Below, in pieces: positions 62,957 to 64,000 of a stretch of DNA of 64,000 bases. Made by a program: the position numbers and the translations under genes. The DNA is from Mycobacterium vicinigordonae. GTDB taxonomy: Bacteria; Actinomycetota; Actinomycetes; Mycobacteriales; Mycobacteriaceae. The first letter of the stretch is position 1, and each line of letters starts with the position of its first letter. Under the pieces are notes generated by a model. It was not told the DNA's origin. It ran no database searches and was given only the letters and a program-made list of their open reading frames with translations. The stretch covers positions 4,030,001 through 4,094,000 of the forward strand of contig NZ_CP059165.1 in the NCBI RefSeq assembly GCF_013466425.1, in the 5' to 3' direction.

Positions 62957-63985
62957 CTAACGCAGCGGCGCGAAGGCGAATTCGCGCAGGCCCTCGCGCG
63001 GGTCGATGGCCGCCCGGAAACCCAGCACCTCAGCGGCGCGGGCCGGGTCGGCGACGATGTGCCGCACGTCGCCGCTGCGGTACTCCCCGGTGACGATTGG
63101 ACTCAGGCCCGCCTCGCGTGCGTCGCTCACCGCGGCGGCCACCTCGAGGATCGAGATGGGTCGTCCCGAGCAGACATTGACTGCGGTGAAGCCGTCGCAC
63201 TCGGCGGTGGCCGCGACGTTCGCCGCCGCCACGTCGTCCACGTGCACGAAGTCCCGCATTTGCCGACCGTCTTCGAAAACTTTTGGTGGCAAACCCTTTT
63301 CGAGTGAGGAACGAAAGATCGCGGCGACCCCCGAATACGGGGTGTCCCGCGGCATACCGGGGCCGTAGACGTTGTGATACCGCAGCGCCACCACCGAACC
63401 ACCGGTGGCCTCCGACCACGCCAGCGCGTAATGCTCCTGCGCGGTCTTACTTGCCGCGTAGAGACTTCGCGGCCGCAGCGCAACGTCCTCGGCGACAAGG
63501 CGCCAGTGCAACTCCTCACCGCCGACCGGACAGCGGTGCTCGAAGACCCCGGCATCCAGATCGGCCCGCCGACGCGGCAGCGGATCGACCGGTCCGTGCA
63601 CCGAGCAGGAGTAGCTGCCCTGCCCGTACACAACCATCGACGACGCCAGCACCAACCGTCGTACTCCCGCCTCGAACATCTGCGCCAGCAGCACGGTAGT
63701 GCCAAAATCATTGTGCCCGCCATAGGCCGGTGCATCCGCGGCGTTCACCCCAGCACCCACCATTGCGGCCTGATGGCATACCAGGTCCACCCCGGCCAGC
63801 AGTGGCGCCAAGCCGTCGCCGTCGCGGACGTCCACCCGGTGGCATCCGGGCGGCAATTGCGCATCCGGTCCATGCGCCGCCGGCAGCAACAGGTCGACGC
63901 CCACCACGTCATGACCGGCGCCGCGCAGTGCAGCGCCCACCCGCGAACCGATGAACCCCGCCGCCCCGGTCAGCAGCACCTTCAT
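62957..63985 (-). CDS. NAD-dependent epimerase/dehydratase
   Basis: The 342-residue extended SDR enzyme has the NAD motif TGAAGFIGSRVGAALRGAGH, the region LVLASSMVVYGQGSY and the catalytic YAASK. LRYHNVYGPGMP and FVHVDDVAAANV are typical of UDP-glucose 4-epimerase-like proteins. It would supply or modify a nucleotide sugar for the two transferases downstream on the same strand. The gene lies at the window edge but is complete. An upstream partner may lie outside. Confidence 0.9.
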   Translation of the reverse strand: MKVLLTGAAGFIGSRVGAALRGAGHDVVGVDLLLPAAHGPDAQLPPGCHRVDVRDGDGLAPLLAGVDLVCHQAAMVGAGVNAADAPAYGGHNDFGTTVLLAQMFEAGVRRLVLASSMVVYGQGSYSCSVHGPVDPLPRRRADLDAGVFEHRCPVGGEELHWRLVAEDVALRPRSLYAASKTAQEHYALAWSEATGGSVVALRYHNVYGPGMPRDTPYSGVAAIFRSSLEKGLPPKVFEDGRQMRDFVHVDDVAAANVAATAECDGFTAVNVCSGRPISILEVAAAVSDAREAGLSPIVTGEYRSGDVRHIVADPARAAEVLGFRAAIDPREGLREFAFAPLR

Positions 63986-64000
63986 GACAGCTCTACCGTT

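Overview
The window is high-GC actinobacterial DNA that looks like a slow-growing, non-tuberculous Mycobacterium. The evidence is a complete Mce operon, F420/deazaflavin-type and mycobacterial lipoprotein genes, leaderless short ORFs, and a gene order that, as far as I remember it, follows the M. tuberculosis Rv2314c-Rv2335 block: tldE/tldD, uspABC, universal stress protein, rocE/rocD/ddaH, AsnC regulator, ECF transporter, MarR, lppP, mez, cysK1, cysE. The species is not determined.

Layout. 1-6.8 kb is accessory DNA: an IS256-family transposase, an alpha/beta hydrolase, then a decayed genomic island. The island lies between a tRNA gene with CAT anticodon and a 29-bp copy of that gene's 3' part. 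It holds an integrase tail, a frameshifted Doc toxin with an intact antitoxin, and a lower-GC FAD enzyme. 7-16.6 kb carries a fatty-acid desaturase, a deazaflavin-dependent reductase, a lipoprotein, an AhpD-like protein, TldD/TldE and the UspABC sugar importer. 16.7-20.3 kb is a nitrosative-stress module (Crp/Fnr regulator, hybrid cluster protein, its reductase) with a clear FNR-type box. 20.3-28.8 kb holds stress, arginine-catabolic and ECF-transport genes with their regulators. 28.9-42.6 kb holds an FHA-ABC protein with a degenerate nucleotide site, a methyltransferase-like membrane protein, an acyl-CoA oxidase-like FadE, lppP, a self-sufficient nitrate reductase fusion, malic enzyme and a metallo-beta-lactamase/rhodanese protein. 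42.7-53.7 kb is an 11-gene Mce operon.

53.9-61.6 kb is the most interesting part, a sulfur locus. A family 2A encapsulin and its cysteine desulfurase cargo run leftward. Divergently, a leaderless 24-residue ORF ending in a cysteine tract leads a run of genes: thioester-domain-like protein, cysK, cysE, thioredoxin, DUF4395. The poly-cysteine codons are complementary to a Shine-Dalgarno candidate in front of the first large gene, so the leader looks like a cysteine-sensing attenuator. A second leaderless ORF with two late cysteine codons precedes an ANTAR-domain protein, a class that usually acts on RNA. Making cysteine (CysE, CysK), removing its sulfur inside a protein shell (desulfurase, encapsulin) and handling thiols (thioredoxin, DUF4395) are thus encoded together around one regulatory intergenic region.

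The last 2.4 kb encodes two nucleotide-sugar-related transferases and an epimerase/dehydratase.
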